This document shows, in pieces, positions 51,237 through 60,994 of a DNA stretch of 64,000 bases. This DNA comes from DATFKA01 sp035268885 (GTDB taxonomy: Bacteria > Bacteroidota > Bacteroidia > Chitinophagales > Saprospiraceae). The stretch spans positions 14,697 through 78,696 of the forward strand of contig DATFKA010000146.1 in the NCBI GenBank assembly GCA_035268885.1, given 5' to 3'. The notes beneath the pieces were generated by a model that was not told the DNA's origin, ran no database searches, and was given only the letters and a program-made list of their open reading frames with translations. Made by a program: the position numbers and the translations under genes. Numbering within the stretch: the stretch's first letter is position 1; the number at the start of each line of letters is the position of its first letter.

Positions 51237-52103
51237 ATGACCATCATTATCGCATTACTTACGCTTGGAGGTTTAACTTTTTTACTGGCGGGGATGCTAG
51301 CCATTGCCAACCAGAAGTTGTACGTCTATGAGGATCCCCGGATCGATGAGGTGGAGGATAGATTGCCCAAAGCCAACTGTGGTGCCTGCGGTTATCCGGG
51401 CTGTCGGCCCTTTGCAGAGGCCCTGGTAAGTGGTGAGGCTATGCCTTCAAAGTGTACCGTAAGCGATGATGCCGGCCGTCAGTCTATTGCCCAGTATTTA
51501 GGAGTGTCGGTCGGAGATATGAACAAACAGGTAGCCCGTCTGGCTTGTGCCGGTGGTACGAACGTCGCCCGACAACAAGCCCAGTATGAAGGGCTGGCTT
51601 CCTGTAGGGGGGCTGCCCTGGTCTCAGGAGGTGGAAAAGGGTGCTCCTGGGGTTGCCTCGGTTTTGGCGACTGCGAAATATCCTGCGATTTTGATGCCAT
51701 TCGAATGGATGCCTACGGTCTGCCCGTGGTAGATGTGGATAAGTGTACCGCCTGCGGCGACTGTGTGGAGGTCTGCCCAAAAGAACTTTTCTCCCTGCAG
51801 CCGCTTGATCAGCGCCTATGGGTCGCCTGTAAAAACGAGGAAGCGGGCCAGGAAATACTGGAAGAATGCCAGGTCGCCTGTTACACCTGCGGCAAATGTG
51901 CTATGGATGCACCCGATGGATTGATCACCATGACCTTAAACCTGCCGGTCATTGATTACCGGCAAAATCATTATACCAGGGAGCCCATCCAACGCTGTCC
52001 GACGGGAGCCATCGGCTGGCTGAATGACAAAGGCGAACTGGAAAAAGGTCCTGAGGCTAAAAAAATTGTGCGTAAGTCGGCCCGCCCGATGGGTTACTCC
52101 TAG
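51237..52103 (+). CDS. rnfB: Rnf electron transport complex subunit B
   Basis: 288 residues. An N-terminal membrane helix (about 3-25), then a [4Fe-4S] domain NCGACGYPGCRPFAEAL, a cysteine-rich middle with KGCSWGCLGFGDCEISC, ferredoxin motifs CTACGDCVEVCP and CYTCGKCAMDAP, and a last RCPTGAIGW. RnfB receives electrons from ferredoxin. It is at the end of the operon, 16 bases after the reductase gene, rather than next to rnfA. The short intergenic space contains no terminator that I can see. Confidence 0.95.
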   Translation: MTIIIALLTLGGLTFLLAGMLAIANQKLYVYEDPRIDEVEDRLPKANCGACGYPGCRPFAEALVSGEAMPSKCTVSDDAGRQSIAQYLGVSVGDMNKQVARLACAGGTNVARQQAQYEGLASCRGAALVSGGGKGCSWGCLGFGDCEISCDFDAIRMDAYGLPVVDVDKCTACGDCVEVCPKELFSLQPLDQRLWVACKNEEAGQEILEECQVACYTCGKCAMDAPDGLITMTLNLPVIDYRQNHYTREPIQRCPTGAIGWLNDKGELEKGPEAKKIVRKSARPMGYS

Positions 52104-52174
52104 CCGCTACGTAAATTTGTTGTATATTAGGCAGTCTACTCTTCGCTGACCTATTATATACTCAATAGCCGATT

Positions 52175-54091
52175 ATGCAGTCTCCTTTTTTATTTCGCTG
52201 GCTCCTCGCCGGAGCTTTAACTATAATTACTTTTTTGGGTTATAGCCAAAATGCAGCGTCTACTCAGGCCGATAGCCTTTTAAGTCTACTCAATGTACTG
52301 GAGCCCTCCCGCGAAAAATGTGAAGTGTATTATCGTCTTTATGGGGTATACCTTTATCAGGACACAGAACAGGCTGAAGCCTATCTGGATGAAGGGTTCG
52401 CTGTTGCGAAAAAAATCCAGGATCGCCGCTCGCTTATCCTGGCCTACGATAAATATGGCGGCCTGGCTATGGTACGTTCTGATTACCCGGAAGCAATTCG
52501 ACAATTCACCCTTGCCGACAGCCTGCTTCAATACGAAGACTGGCCCCGGGAGCAAACCCTGATCTATGGTAATTTCGCGGCCATTTATAAAGATTTGACA
52601 CAATTTGATAAAGCCCTGGAATGGAATCAGCGGTTTATTGAATCCGCAACTGCCATTAATAATCAGGGCTTTCTGGCTTTTGGCTATAGCCTGACCGGAG
52701 ATGTCTTTCATACCAAAGGTCAAAATGAGCTGGCCGCACTTAATTATTTGAAAGCTCTGCGTATCTACGAAGAGATTAACGATCCTGTTCGACTGGCCGA
52801 CGCTTTTCGCTTGCTGGGGGCTACTCAGACGGCCTTCCTCAGTTTCGAAGATGCGCAAAGGAATTTGGAGAAGGCGATCAAGATTTATGAGGATCTCAAC
52901 GATCAATTTTACCTGGCCCAGTCTTATCGGGATTTGGGCTATAATCATTTTTTACAGGATCAGTTCAAGGCAGCCGAAGCATATTATCAAAAAGCGCTTT
53001 TTATAGCGGAGACCACTGACGATAGCTTCGGCGTCGCGGAAGCCAAGACTAATCTGGGCGAAATAGCTATTCAGCAGAAGGACTATTCAAGAGCCCGGAC
53101 GGTTTTTGACGAGACGCTAAGGGATTATGAAGACATTGGCAGTCCCCTACAGATTGGCGAGACCTATCGATCAATTGGAGATGCCAATTTCTATGAGACA
53201 AACTATGCGGTCGCGTTGAAGAATTATCGTCAAGCTTTGGAAACCCTGGATCCCCTAGAAGTGCCCATCGCTATGCAAGCAGTCTACCAGGGTTTTTATC
53301 GCAGCTATAAAGCATTGGGAGAACCTGAATTGGCTTTACAGGCATACGAAAAGTTTACCACTATTAGTGATAGCCTGTTCACAGTTGATAAGGCAACCCG
53401 GATGGAGGAGCTACAGTTGCTGTACGATGTGGATAAAAAGGACCAGCAAATTGTTCTGCTTAACAAGGATATTACACTGCGAAAATTGCGGGGGCAATTG
53501 TTGACCCTGGGTATATTGGCAGTTTTATTCTTAGGCGTCTTAATTGTTATCATGCAACTTAGTCGGAGGAAGAAAGAGAAAAAAATCGCCGCTGAGCGCT
53601 ATCGCCGCCAGCAGTTAGAACTGGAAAAACAGCAACTGGAAAAAGAGCAATTGGAAAGAGAATTAGCTGCCCAGGTGCTACAGCTTTGCCGAAAAAATGA
53701 AATCCTGGTTAACGTCCAGCAGGAAGTGGAAGACCTAAGCCGGCCAGGGGGGGCACAAGCCCAGGGATTAAATCGCCTAAATCGCACCATCACCCGGAGC
53801 CTAAACTCCGACGAAGACTGGATACAGTTCTTATCTACTTTTGAAAAAGTACATCCGGAATTTCTAAATCACCTCCAGGCCAGCGCTGGTAAGTTGAGCC
53901 CCGCCGAGCAGCGATTGGCCTGCCTGCTACGTATGAACTTATCCAGTAAAGAAATCGCCACCCTGCTTAATATTAGTTCACAGGGCGTTAAAAAAGCAAG
54001 GTATCGCCTACGTAAAAAACTCAATCTGGATAGTGATATCAACCTGCAGAGCTATCTGTTGAGTTTAGATTGGCGGGCCTCAAGTAATTGA
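52175..54091 (+). CDS. TPR protein with membrane helix and LuxR-type helix-turn-helix
   Basis: 638 residues. Signal-like N-terminus (to SQNAAS), then about nine tetratricopeptide repeats (about 30-415; for example GLAMVRSDYPEAIRQFTLAD, KTNLGEIAIQQKDYSRAR). A membrane helix (LLTLGILAVLFLGVLIVIM, about 448-466) is followed by a Gln/Glu/Arg coiled coil and a C-terminal helix-turn-helix (LSPAEQRLACLLRMNLSSKE, then IATLLNISSQGVKKARYRLR). So a periplasmic TPR sensor is joined through the membrane to a DNA-binding domain. Such one-protein regulators are common in Bacteroidota. Its targets are unknown; the next gene is a large T9SS cargo protein. Confidence 0.85.
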   Translation: MQSPFLFRWLLAGALTIITFLGYSQNAASTQADSLLSLLNVLEPSREKCEVYYRLYGVYLYQDTEQAEAYLDEGFAVAKKIQDRRSLILAYDKYGGLAMVRSDYPEAIRQFTLADSLLQYEDWPREQTLIYGNFAAIYKDLTQFDKALEWNQRFIESATAINNQGFLAFGYSLTGDVFHTKGQNELAALNYLKALRIYEEINDPVRLADAFRLLGATQTAFLSFEDAQRNLEKAIKIYEDLNDQFYLAQSYRDLGYNHFLQDQFKAAEAYYQKALFIAETTDDSFGVAEAKTNLGEIAIQQKDYSRARTVFDETLRDYEDIGSPLQIGETYRSIGDANFYETNYAVALKNYRQALETLDPLEVPIAMQAVYQGFYRSYKALGEPELALQAYEKFTTISDSLFTVDKATRMEELQLLYDVDKKDQQIVLLNKDITLRKLRGQLLTLGILAVLFLGVLIVIMQLSRRKKEKKIAAERYRRQQLELEKQQLEKEQLERELAAQVLQLCRKNEILVNVQQEVEDLSRPGGAQAQGLNRLNRTITRSLNSDEDWIQFLSTFEKVHPEFLNHLQASAGKLSPAEQRLACLLRMNLSSKEIATLLNISSQGVKKARYRLRKKLNLDSDINLQSYLLSLDWRASSN

Positions 54092-54109
54092 TTTTCAATT
54101 TTTTATTTC

Positions 54110-54141
54110 TTTGTCTACTTTTTGTCCACCCTTGATTTTTG
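54110..54141 (+). promoter_or_regulatory. Putative promoter of the 1614-residue T9SS cargo gene
   Basis: TTTG (54110-54113), 20 bases, GATTTTTG (54134-54141), one mismatch from TAnnTTTG. The ATG is at 54200. Confidence 0.35.
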
Positions 54142-54199
54142 TCTTCCTGGAGTAGTGAGGGCATATTTGGATAATCGTTGATTACTCAAATACCGTATC

Positions 54200-57100
54200 A
54201 TGAAGAAATTCCTATTATTCCCAATTATTGTTTGTTTTACTTTTATCCTGTGTGTAAATCATAGCCTTGCCCAGGGCTATACTTATACCATCAGGAATAA
54301 CGGTAGTGACTACACCCTTACCGTAAGTTATGAAATTGATGCATTTTGCCAGTGTAATGATGATTACATCTTTAACGTCTGGCGAAATAATTATTCACCC
54401 AGCAACTTGATGGCTAGTGGAAAAAAGAAAAAAGGAACGGTGACATTTAATGTCGGTCCGTCTACTGATCATAACTATATTATGGACGTCACCGTAAAAG
54501 GAAAAAATAAATTTATTTTTGATTGTGCTGTTTCCTGCGAAGGAACAGGATCTGATACTAAAAGATACAAAACAGTTGCCCTAAAACCGCCCACCTCCCT
54601 ACAAGCCACGAATGGTGAAGACTTCATTACCCTGAACTGGAAGAAAGGTACAGACCTACCCAATTCTCACGATGATTATTATATTTATCGAGATGGTACC
54701 GATTCAGAACATTACCTTGGCGCGGTGACGGGATATACCTTTACCGACGAAGAAGTTGGCCCCGGAGAGACCCATACCTATTATATTCGCACCCACACCA
54801 ATTATTTTGGCGGGCATAATTCTGTTTTTCGTTCCGTTTCGGGTAGCACCCGTGCCCGGGAGGCTCGGGCCACCACGGATGAGTTTGATAAGGTGGTCAT
54901 TAGTTGGGATGATGTTTCAGCCTTTACCGAGGAGGTAATCATTCGCCGGAACGGAGAGCGCATTGGTCGTGTTGCCTTGCAAAGCACCTCAGACACCTCC
55001 TTTACCGATAGTGATCCGACACTGATTCCTGGGTATACCTATACCTACAGCGTGACCTGGTTCGATCAGGAGGATCAGGAATTTATCCTATCCACCGAAG
55101 GAAATAGTTTGCCCGACGGACGTATACGCGGGCGGGTCCTCACACCAACCAGTAAGCGACCGGTTGAAGGGGTGATTATCTGCGCCACCCTGGAGGAGGA
55201 TATTGACGGAGCCAGCGCGGCTTATCAGGTCTGTGATACGACCGATGCCAATGGTCGTTATGAGATTCGACAAATCTACTATTATAAAGAAGCGAATTTT
55301 ACGGTAAGTGCTTCCAAGGGAGATCATGGTTTCCAACCAGCGAACTTTACCAATCAACGTCTGGACCTTAGCCGACCCAATATCACCGAATTGGATTTCA
55401 TTGATACGACCTCTTTTGCGGTAAGCGGATTCATCACCCAAAGCTTGAACGGTGTGGAATGTGGCCTGGAAGAGGTAGAAGTATGGGTGAATGGCACCTA
55501 CAAGGGAGTAATGACCGATGCGGATGGATACTACGTGGTGGAAGTGGAAGAAGCCGGTGTCTACACGATCGAGCCTCGCTTTCGTAACCACGATTTTAGT
55601 CCGCAGGAACAAGAGCTGGTCGTAGAAGCGGATCTGGGGGGCGTACACTTTACCGATACCCAGACGAATTTCCTGAAAGGGCAAGTCACCGCCAGTTGTG
55701 ATATCTTTATTGGCCAGTCTCTGGTTCGCGCCTATTCCGAAGGTGGCCAGGGCTGTATCGACACCGTATTTATGACCGATGAGCAGGGCTATTACGAAGT
55801 GGTATTACCCGCCAGGAAATACCAGATAGAGGTGGTTGGCTTTACGCCAACTGCGGACGTAGAGCTGGCCGAAGCGCAGGTGCTTTCTTTTTTTCAAACG
55901 GAAATGGTTGATATTACCGATGAGGGCCAGCGGCTTGATTTTATTTATCGTCAGCCACCCAGCATCCGCATTAGTGGCTTCCCGGATAATGATTGTCCGG
56001 CTCTGGGCTATGCCGTGGTGGACCAACAGGAGACCTACCTGCTTTCCATCGTTGTGGAGCAGCAATTTGGGGAGACAGCCTGTCCCGTCGAGACGGGGTA
56101 TGTCTTAATCTATGATGAAGTGGGAGACAAAGCGAACGAACCTGATAGCCTGCCTATAGAAAATGGGGTCGTCCAGTATGAGCTGGCACCAGGTGCACCC
56201 AATCTAATCGCCCCCCATCAGAAGCTATTCCAGGTCGAAGCGGTAGTCGAAGGGGTTCAGGCTAATTGGGCAGAACCCATCGTCGTCACCGGAGTGCGAC
56301 CAAGAGAGCAAACCTTTACTACGGTGACGCCGGAGATTCCCTTTATGATTTTACACGACCCCCCTGGAGATGCCAGCTATTCCTACCTGGAGCGAAGTAA
56401 CACCAGCAGCCTGGCTATGCGTATTTACGGTCAGGCTACGGGGAGTGTGACGGCACGCTCGCAGGTCAAAGTTGGCTCCGCCATCGAGCAGACCCTCTTC
56501 CCGGGTACTGCCGGCGACTTCGAATCGTGGGGTACGGTCGGCACCTCTCTTTCCGTAGGTTCTACTATCAGTGCGGGTACGGAATGGATTATGGAAATGA
56601 CTAATTCGGAGCAGTTTGCCACCTCGAATCAAGAGGAAATCACTGGTGAAGAAGGCGACGTCTACCTTGGGGCAGCCATGAATCTCGTGTATGCCCAGGT
56701 GGATATCCTTGAACTTGGCGATTCTCCCTGTGATTTGCGCAAAGATATAGACCTTATTATGGGGAACGATGGTTTCGCCACCACCTTCATGTACACCGAG
56801 GATCATATCCGGCAGGTCTTAATTCCGCAGCTCAGGGGCATCCGCGATTTTTACGAAAGTAACCAATCCGACTCCGCGGCGATTTACGATAACCAAATCA
56901 GCGTCTGGCAACAGACCGTAGAGCAGAATGCAGAGAATAAGCGAGCAGCCACTTTCTTGGAAAACCGTTCCTTTAGCGCAGGAGCTAATTATCAATCGGC
57001 GATAACTTCCGTAGCGGAGCAGTCGGTCTCCCTGGATGTTAGGCTCTTTATGGAGAGTAGTATCGTCATTGGAGCTGGATTCGAAGTACTGGGGTCAGGC

Positions 57101-59044
57101 GTGTCGGGCGAGGTAGAGACCCGTATGCGTTTTGAAATGGGTACCTCGGCTACGGGCACAGTGCTGAAGGAACAAACCAGTGGGTTTGAACTAAGGGATG
57201 ATGATCCGGGCGATTTCTTTAGCGTAGATATAAAAAAGGATCCGGTCTATGGAACACCCGTTTTTGATCTGGTTAGCGGACGGAGTAGTTGTCCCTGGGA
57301 GGCAGGTACGCAGCCCCGCGAGACGGTGCAACTACAGGCAGATAGTTACACCCAGTCCGACGTGCCTGCTAATGAATCCGCGGTCTTTGAGCTAAGCCTG
57401 GGGAATATTAGTCAAAGTGACGAGGTACAGACCTATTTGTTACGTTTTCTACAGGCCAGTAATCCGGAAGGGGCTCTGGTTCGCATCGGCGGTAGTGAGG
57501 CACAAGCACCAATCCCCTACACCATTGGTCCTGGTCAGGCCTCGAAGGCAACTGTAAGCATTGGCAAAGGCCCACGCGCTCAGAATTACCGCAATTTACA
57601 GTTTGTACTGAGCAGTGGTTGTGACGATGAGGCCATTGCCGATACTATTGCGTTGAATGTCGATTTTCAGACCGCCTATCCCAAGCTATTATTGGAAGAG
57701 CCCAATGATAACTGGTTGGTTAACCAGAGTGATAATAATGAACTGGTGGTATGGTTCCGAAACTACGACCTGGGTCGCTTACAAAAAACACAGTTGCAGT
57801 ATTCCCCTAAAGATAGGTACGAATGGCAAACGGCCCAGGAATGGCAGCCAGGTAATATTTCCCCATCCCCGAACGGGATGGCGGTCAAGTGGAATCTGGA
57901 GAATATTCCGGAGGGTAGCTATGATATTCGAATGCGCGCCGATTATGGCAATGCCGATTTGTATACGGAAGTACTTAGCGGCCTGATTGATCGCAAGGCA
58001 CCCGCCGTATTTGGACAGCCGAGTCCGAGTGATCAGGAATTGGAAACCGGGGAGTTGATTGCCGTTGACTTCAATGAGCCCATCAATTGTCTGAGTTTCG
58101 AGCAAGATCAGGTGCTGATGAAAAATACGCAGACCGGGGAGGTCATTCCTACCCAAACGGGCTGTGCTGTCCGGCGTTTGATTATAAAACCTTTATGGGA
58201 TCCTAAAAATCACCTGGGAGAAACCTTTGGGGTAGAAGTCTTTTCGGTAGCGGATTTGCAAGACAATACCCGTTCGGAAGCCATTACCTGGGAGTTTCAG
58301 CTGGGAAGTGTGGAGGGGGCACCTGATCTGGATACAGATCGAGATGGCATACCCGATGCCGCGGATAATTGCCCACTGGCTGCCAATCCCGACCAGCAGG
58401 ATACCGATCAGGACGGTATTGGTGATGTCTGTGATTCTGATATCGACGGGGATGGTATTGACAATGCGGCCGATAACTGCCCACAATTTGCAAATCCTGA
58501 TCAACGGGATAGCGATGGGGATGGTATCGGAGACGTTTGTGCGCCCGAAGCGGATGGCGATGGCGACGGCATTGCCAACGAAGCGGATAATTGTCCGCTG
58601 ACCCCTAACCCCGATCAGGCCGATCAGGATCAGGATGGGATTGGTGATGTCTGTGATACGGATCGCGATGGCGACGGCATTGAAAATTCACTGGATAACT
58701 GTCCCGATTCACCCAATCCAGAACAGGTAGATGTGGCCAGTCGGCCCTGTGAGAATGTGACGGCTACCGAGGCGATCCTGGCGGGGCTGGAGGAGATACA
58801 ATTGGCCCCTAATCCGGCCCGTCGTCAGGCTGTTTTAGGATTTACGCTTTCGCAAAAAATGCGGGTACAGATCAGTGTACATAGCCTGGACGGCCGTTTG
58901 GTCAAAGCCTGGCCCGCAGTAGTTTTGCCCGGCGGCAACCACCAGGAAATGATTCCCGTGGAGGAAGTTCAAACCGGCTTATATTTCCTGAAAATTGCTA
59001 CCGAAAAGGGTACCGTTTCCCGGAAGTTGATGATTATCCGGTAA
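54200..59044 (+). CDS. Large multidomain T9SS cargo protein with thrombospondin type 3 repeats
   Basis: 1614 residues. Signal peptide (about 1-25). Then two fibronectin type III-like domains (about 130-305), two carboxypeptidase-regulatory-like domains (IRGRVLTPTSKRPVEGVIIC, then VSGFITQSLNGVEC, about 308-490), and a large unrecognised middle (about 560-1250). An Ig-like SbsA-type domain follows (about 1265-1375, AVDFNEPINCLSFEQDQV), then four Asp-rich calcium-binding repeats of the form DxDxDGI-DNCP (about 1375-1515). The C-terminus is a type A sorting domain (LAPNPARRQAVLGFTLS to KLMIIR). It is a cell-surface or secreted protein, perhaps an adhesin. It is probably transcribed alone. No enzyme domain was found. 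Confidence 0.85.
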   Translation: MKKFLLFPIIVCFTFILCVNHSLAQGYTYTIRNNGSDYTLTVSYEIDAFCQCNDDYIFNVWRNNYSPSNLMASGKKKKGTVTFNVGPSTDHNYIMDVTVKGKNKFIFDCAVSCEGTGSDTKRYKTVALKPPTSLQATNGEDFITLNWKKGTDLPNSHDDYYIYRDGTDSEHYLGAVTGYTFTDEEVGPGETHTYYIRTHTNYFGGHNSVFRSVSGSTRAREARATTDEFDKVVISWDDVSAFTEEVIIRRNGERIGRVALQSTSDTSFTDSDPTLIPGYTYTYSVTWFDQEDQEFILSTEGNSLPDGRIRGRVLTPTSKRPVEGVIICATLEEDIDGASAAYQVCDTTDANGRYEIRQIYYYKEANFTVSASKGDHGFQPANFTNQRLDLSRPNITELDFIDTTSFAVSGFITQSLNGVECGLEEVEVWVNGTYKGVMTDADGYYVVEVEEAGVYTIEPRFRNHDFSPQEQELVVEADLGGVHFTDTQTNFLKGQVTASCDIFIGQSLVRAYSEGGQGCIDTVFMTDEQGYYEVVLPARKYQIEVVGFTPTADVELAEAQVLSFFQTEMVDITDEGQRLDFIYRQPPSIRISGFPDNDCPALGYAVVDQQETYLLSIVVEQQFGETACPVETGYVLIYDEVGDKANEPDSLPIENGVVQYELAPGAPNLIAPHQKLFQVEAVVEGVQANWAEPIVVTGVRPREQTFTTVTPEIPFMILHDPPGDASYSYLERSNTSSLAMRIYGQATGSVTARSQVKVGSAIEQTLFPGTAGDFESWGTVGTSLSVGSTISAGTEWIMEMTNSEQFATSNQEEITGEEGDVYLGAAMNLVYAQVDILELGDSPCDLRKDIDLIMGNDGFATTFMYTEDHIRQVLIPQLRGIRDFYESNQSDSAAIYDNQISVWQQTVEQNAENKRAATFLENRSFSAGANYQSAITSVAEQSVSLDVRLFMESSIVIGAGFEVLGSGVSGEVETRMRFEMGTSATGTVLKEQTSGFELRDDDPGDFFSVDIKKDPVYGTPVFDLVSGRSSCPWEAGTQPRETVQLQADSYTQSDVPANESAVFELSLGNISQSDEVQTYLLRFLQASNPEGALVRIGGSEAQAPIPYTIGPGQASKATVSIGKGPRAQNYRNLQFVLSSGCDDEAIADTIALNVDFQTAYPKLLLEEPNDNWLVNQSDNNELVVWFRNYDLGRLQKTQLQYSPKDRYEWQTAQEWQPGNISPSPNGMAVKWNLENIPEGSYDIRMRADYGNADLYTEVLSGLIDRKAPAVFGQPSPSDQELETGELIAVDFNEPINCLSFEQDQVLMKNTQTGEVIPTQTGCAVRRLIIKPLWDPKNHLGETFGVEVFSVADLQDNTRSEAITWEFQLGSVEGAPDLDTDRDGIPDAADNCPLAANPDQQDTDQDGIGDVCDSDIDGDGIDNAADNCPQFANPDQRDSDGDGIGDVCAPEADGDGDGIANEADNCPLTPNPDQADQDQDGIGDVCDTDRDGDGIENSLDNCPDSPNPEQVDVASRPCENVTATEAILAGLEEIQLAPNPARRQAVLGFTLSQKMRVQISVHSLDGRLVKAWPAVVLPGGNHQEMIPVEEVQTGLYFLKIATEKGTVSRKLMIIR

Positions 59045-59049
59045 TGTTT

Positions 59050-59070
59050 GGGGCCGCCCGGGGCGGCCCC
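59050..59070. other. GC-rich hairpin between convergent genes
   Basis: GGGGCCGCCC and GGGCGGCCCC form a perfect stem with a minimal loop between the cargo gene and aspS. There is no T-run on either side beyond four, so it may stall or end transcription from both sides, but it is not a textbook terminator. Confidence 0.5.
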
Positions 59071-59080
59071 AAAACAATTA

Positions 59081-60856
59081 CTATTCCTCCCCGGCGGGCG
59101 GGGCGATCATCGATAGATTTAATTCACTTAATTGTTCGGCGTCGATGCGGGCGGGTGCGTCGATCATCATATCGCGGCCCTGATTATTTTTTGGGAAGGC
59201 GATAAAATCCCGAATCGAACCAACGCCGTTCATGACGGCGCACAGGCGATCAAAACCAAAGGCAATACCACCGTGCGGCGGAGCCCCGTATTCAAAGGCA
59301 CCCAGCAGGAAGCCAAACTGCTCCTCCGCTTCTTCCGGAGTGAAGCCCAGTAATTTGAAATTCCTGGACTGGAGCTCCCGGTCGTGGATACGAATGGAAC
59401 CCCCACCAATTTCTACGCCGTTGATGACCAGATCGTAGGCATCAGCACGTAGGCTTTTCATCGTCTCGAAATCACCATCCAACATCCGTGGAATGTCATC
59501 TTTTTTAGGGGAGGTGAACGGGTGGTGCATGGCGTGAAAGCGCTCAGCGTCTTCGTCCCATTCCAACAAGGGAAAGTCCAGCACCCATAGGGGTTTAAAC
59601 ACCTTGGGGTCAATTAAATCTAGTCGACGGCCCATTTCCAGGCGTAATTCCCCGAGTTGCTTGCGGGTCTTGTCGGTTTCTCCGGCCAGTACCAGCATTA
59701 GGTCACCCGGTTTGGCCCCCATTTTATCGGCCCAGGCTTTTAGGTCGTCAGCAGAGAAGAATTTATCTACCGAAGATTTGAAGCTACCGTCTTCGTTGTA
59801 TTTGACATAAACCAGCCCTTTCGCACCAATTTGTGGGCGTTGTACCCACTTGGTCAGTTCATCGACTTGCTTACGGGAGTAAGCTGCCTGGCCTTTGGCA
59901 ACGATGCCAACGATCAATTCTACACTATCGAATACTTTAAAGCCTTTGCCCTGAGCCACATCATTCAGTTCTGTGAAGGTCATGTCAAAGCGCTTATCGG
60001 GTTTGTCACTACCGTACAGCTTCATGGCTTCGTCGTAGTCGATTCGCTCAAAGTCGGGTAAGTCAAGGCCAAGGGTATGCTTGAAGAGGTGTTTAGTTAG
60101 CCCTTCGAAGGTCTTTAATACCTCTTCTTGCGTAACGAAGGCCATCTCGCAATCGATTTGAGTAAACTCTGGTTGACGATCCGCTCGTAGATCTTCATCG
60201 CGGAAGCACTTCACCAGCTGGAAATAGCGGTCGAATCCGGCAACCATCAGGATCTGCTTAAAGGTCTGCGGCGATTGCGGTAAGGCATAAAACTGCCCGG
60301 GATTCATCCGACTGGGTACCACGAAATCACGTGCACCTTCCGGAGTACTCTTGATTAGGAAAGGCGTTTCTACCTCTACAAAAGCCTGACTGTCGAGATA
60401 TTTTCTGGTTTCCAGCGCCAGCTTGGAGCGGAAAATAATATTTTGTTGAACCGGTCCACGACGCAGATCCAGATAGCGGTATTTCATCCGCAGATCGTCA
60501 CCGCCGTCGGTATCTTCATCAATGGTAAAGGGCGGCACCTTAGAAGCATTGAGCAGATCCATTTTAGATACTTCAATCTCAATATCTCCGGTGGAACGAT
60601 TGGGGTTTTTATTACTTCTTTCGCGAACTTTACCACTTACTTTAACGACAAATTCGCGACCCAGTTTACGGGCCCGGCTACACAGGTCTTCATCTGCTTC
60701 CATACTGAAGACCAGCTGGGTAATCCCGTAGCGGTCTCGGAGATCAATAAAGGTCATGGCGCCAAAGTCGCGATTGGCTTGTACCCAACCACTTAATACA
60801 ACTTCTTCACCGACATTTTCTATGCGTAATGCTCCACAATTGTGCGTACGATACAT
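59081..60856 (-). CDS. aspS: Aspartyl-tRNA synthetase
   Basis: 591 residues, bacterial type. An N-terminal OB-fold anticodon-binding domain (MYRTHNCGALR, VVLSGWVQANRDFG) is followed by the class II catalytic core with motif 2 (FRDEDLRADRQPEFTQIDCE) and motif 3 (GIAFGFDRLCAVM). The bacterial GAD insertion domain lies between (about 285-410). It charges tRNA-Asp with aspartate. It is a single gene, divergent from the SLC12-like transporter gene. Confidence 0.97.
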   Translation of the reverse strand: MYRTHNCGALRIENVGEEVVLSGWVQANRDFGAMTFIDLRDRYGITQLVFSMEADEDLCSRARKLGREFVVKVSGKVRERSNKNPNRSTGDIEIEVSKMDLLNASKVPPFTIDEDTDGGDDLRMKYRYLDLRRGPVQQNIIFRSKLALETRKYLDSQAFVEVETPFLIKSTPEGARDFVVPSRMNPGQFYALPQSPQTFKQILMVAGFDRYFQLVKCFRDEDLRADRQPEFTQIDCEMAFVTQEEVLKTFEGLTKHLFKHTLGLDLPDFERIDYDEAMKLYGSDKPDKRFDMTFTELNDVAQGKGFKVFDSVELIVGIVAKGQAAYSRKQVDELTKWVQRPQIGAKGLVYVKYNEDGSFKSSVDKFFSADDLKAWADKMGAKPGDLMLVLAGETDKTRKQLGELRLEMGRRLDLIDPKVFKPLWVLDFPLLEWDEDAERFHAMHHPFTSPKKDDIPRMLDGDFETMKSLRADAYDLVINGVEIGGGSIRIHDRELQSRNFKLLGFTPEEAEEQFGFLLGAFEYGAPPHGGIAFGFDRLCAVMNGVGSIRDFIAFPKNNQGRDMMIDAPARIDAEQLSELNLSMIAPPAGEE

Positions 60857-60994
60857 TGGAGATAGTTTTTTCTGTTAATGCTATTTTGCCGCGCAAAAAT
60901 AAGGCTAATTTCTTGGGATTCCGTAGAAATATGTCTTTTATTCGTACTTTGATCAAACGAAAGATCTGTTCTTTTTGCCCTTTAATCATCCAGC

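Noticed and set aside
58300..58740. DNA repeats near the end of the 1614-residue gene
   Set aside because: They are explained by coding for four calcium-binding thrombospondin type 3 repeats, not by an independent repeat element or CRISPR array.
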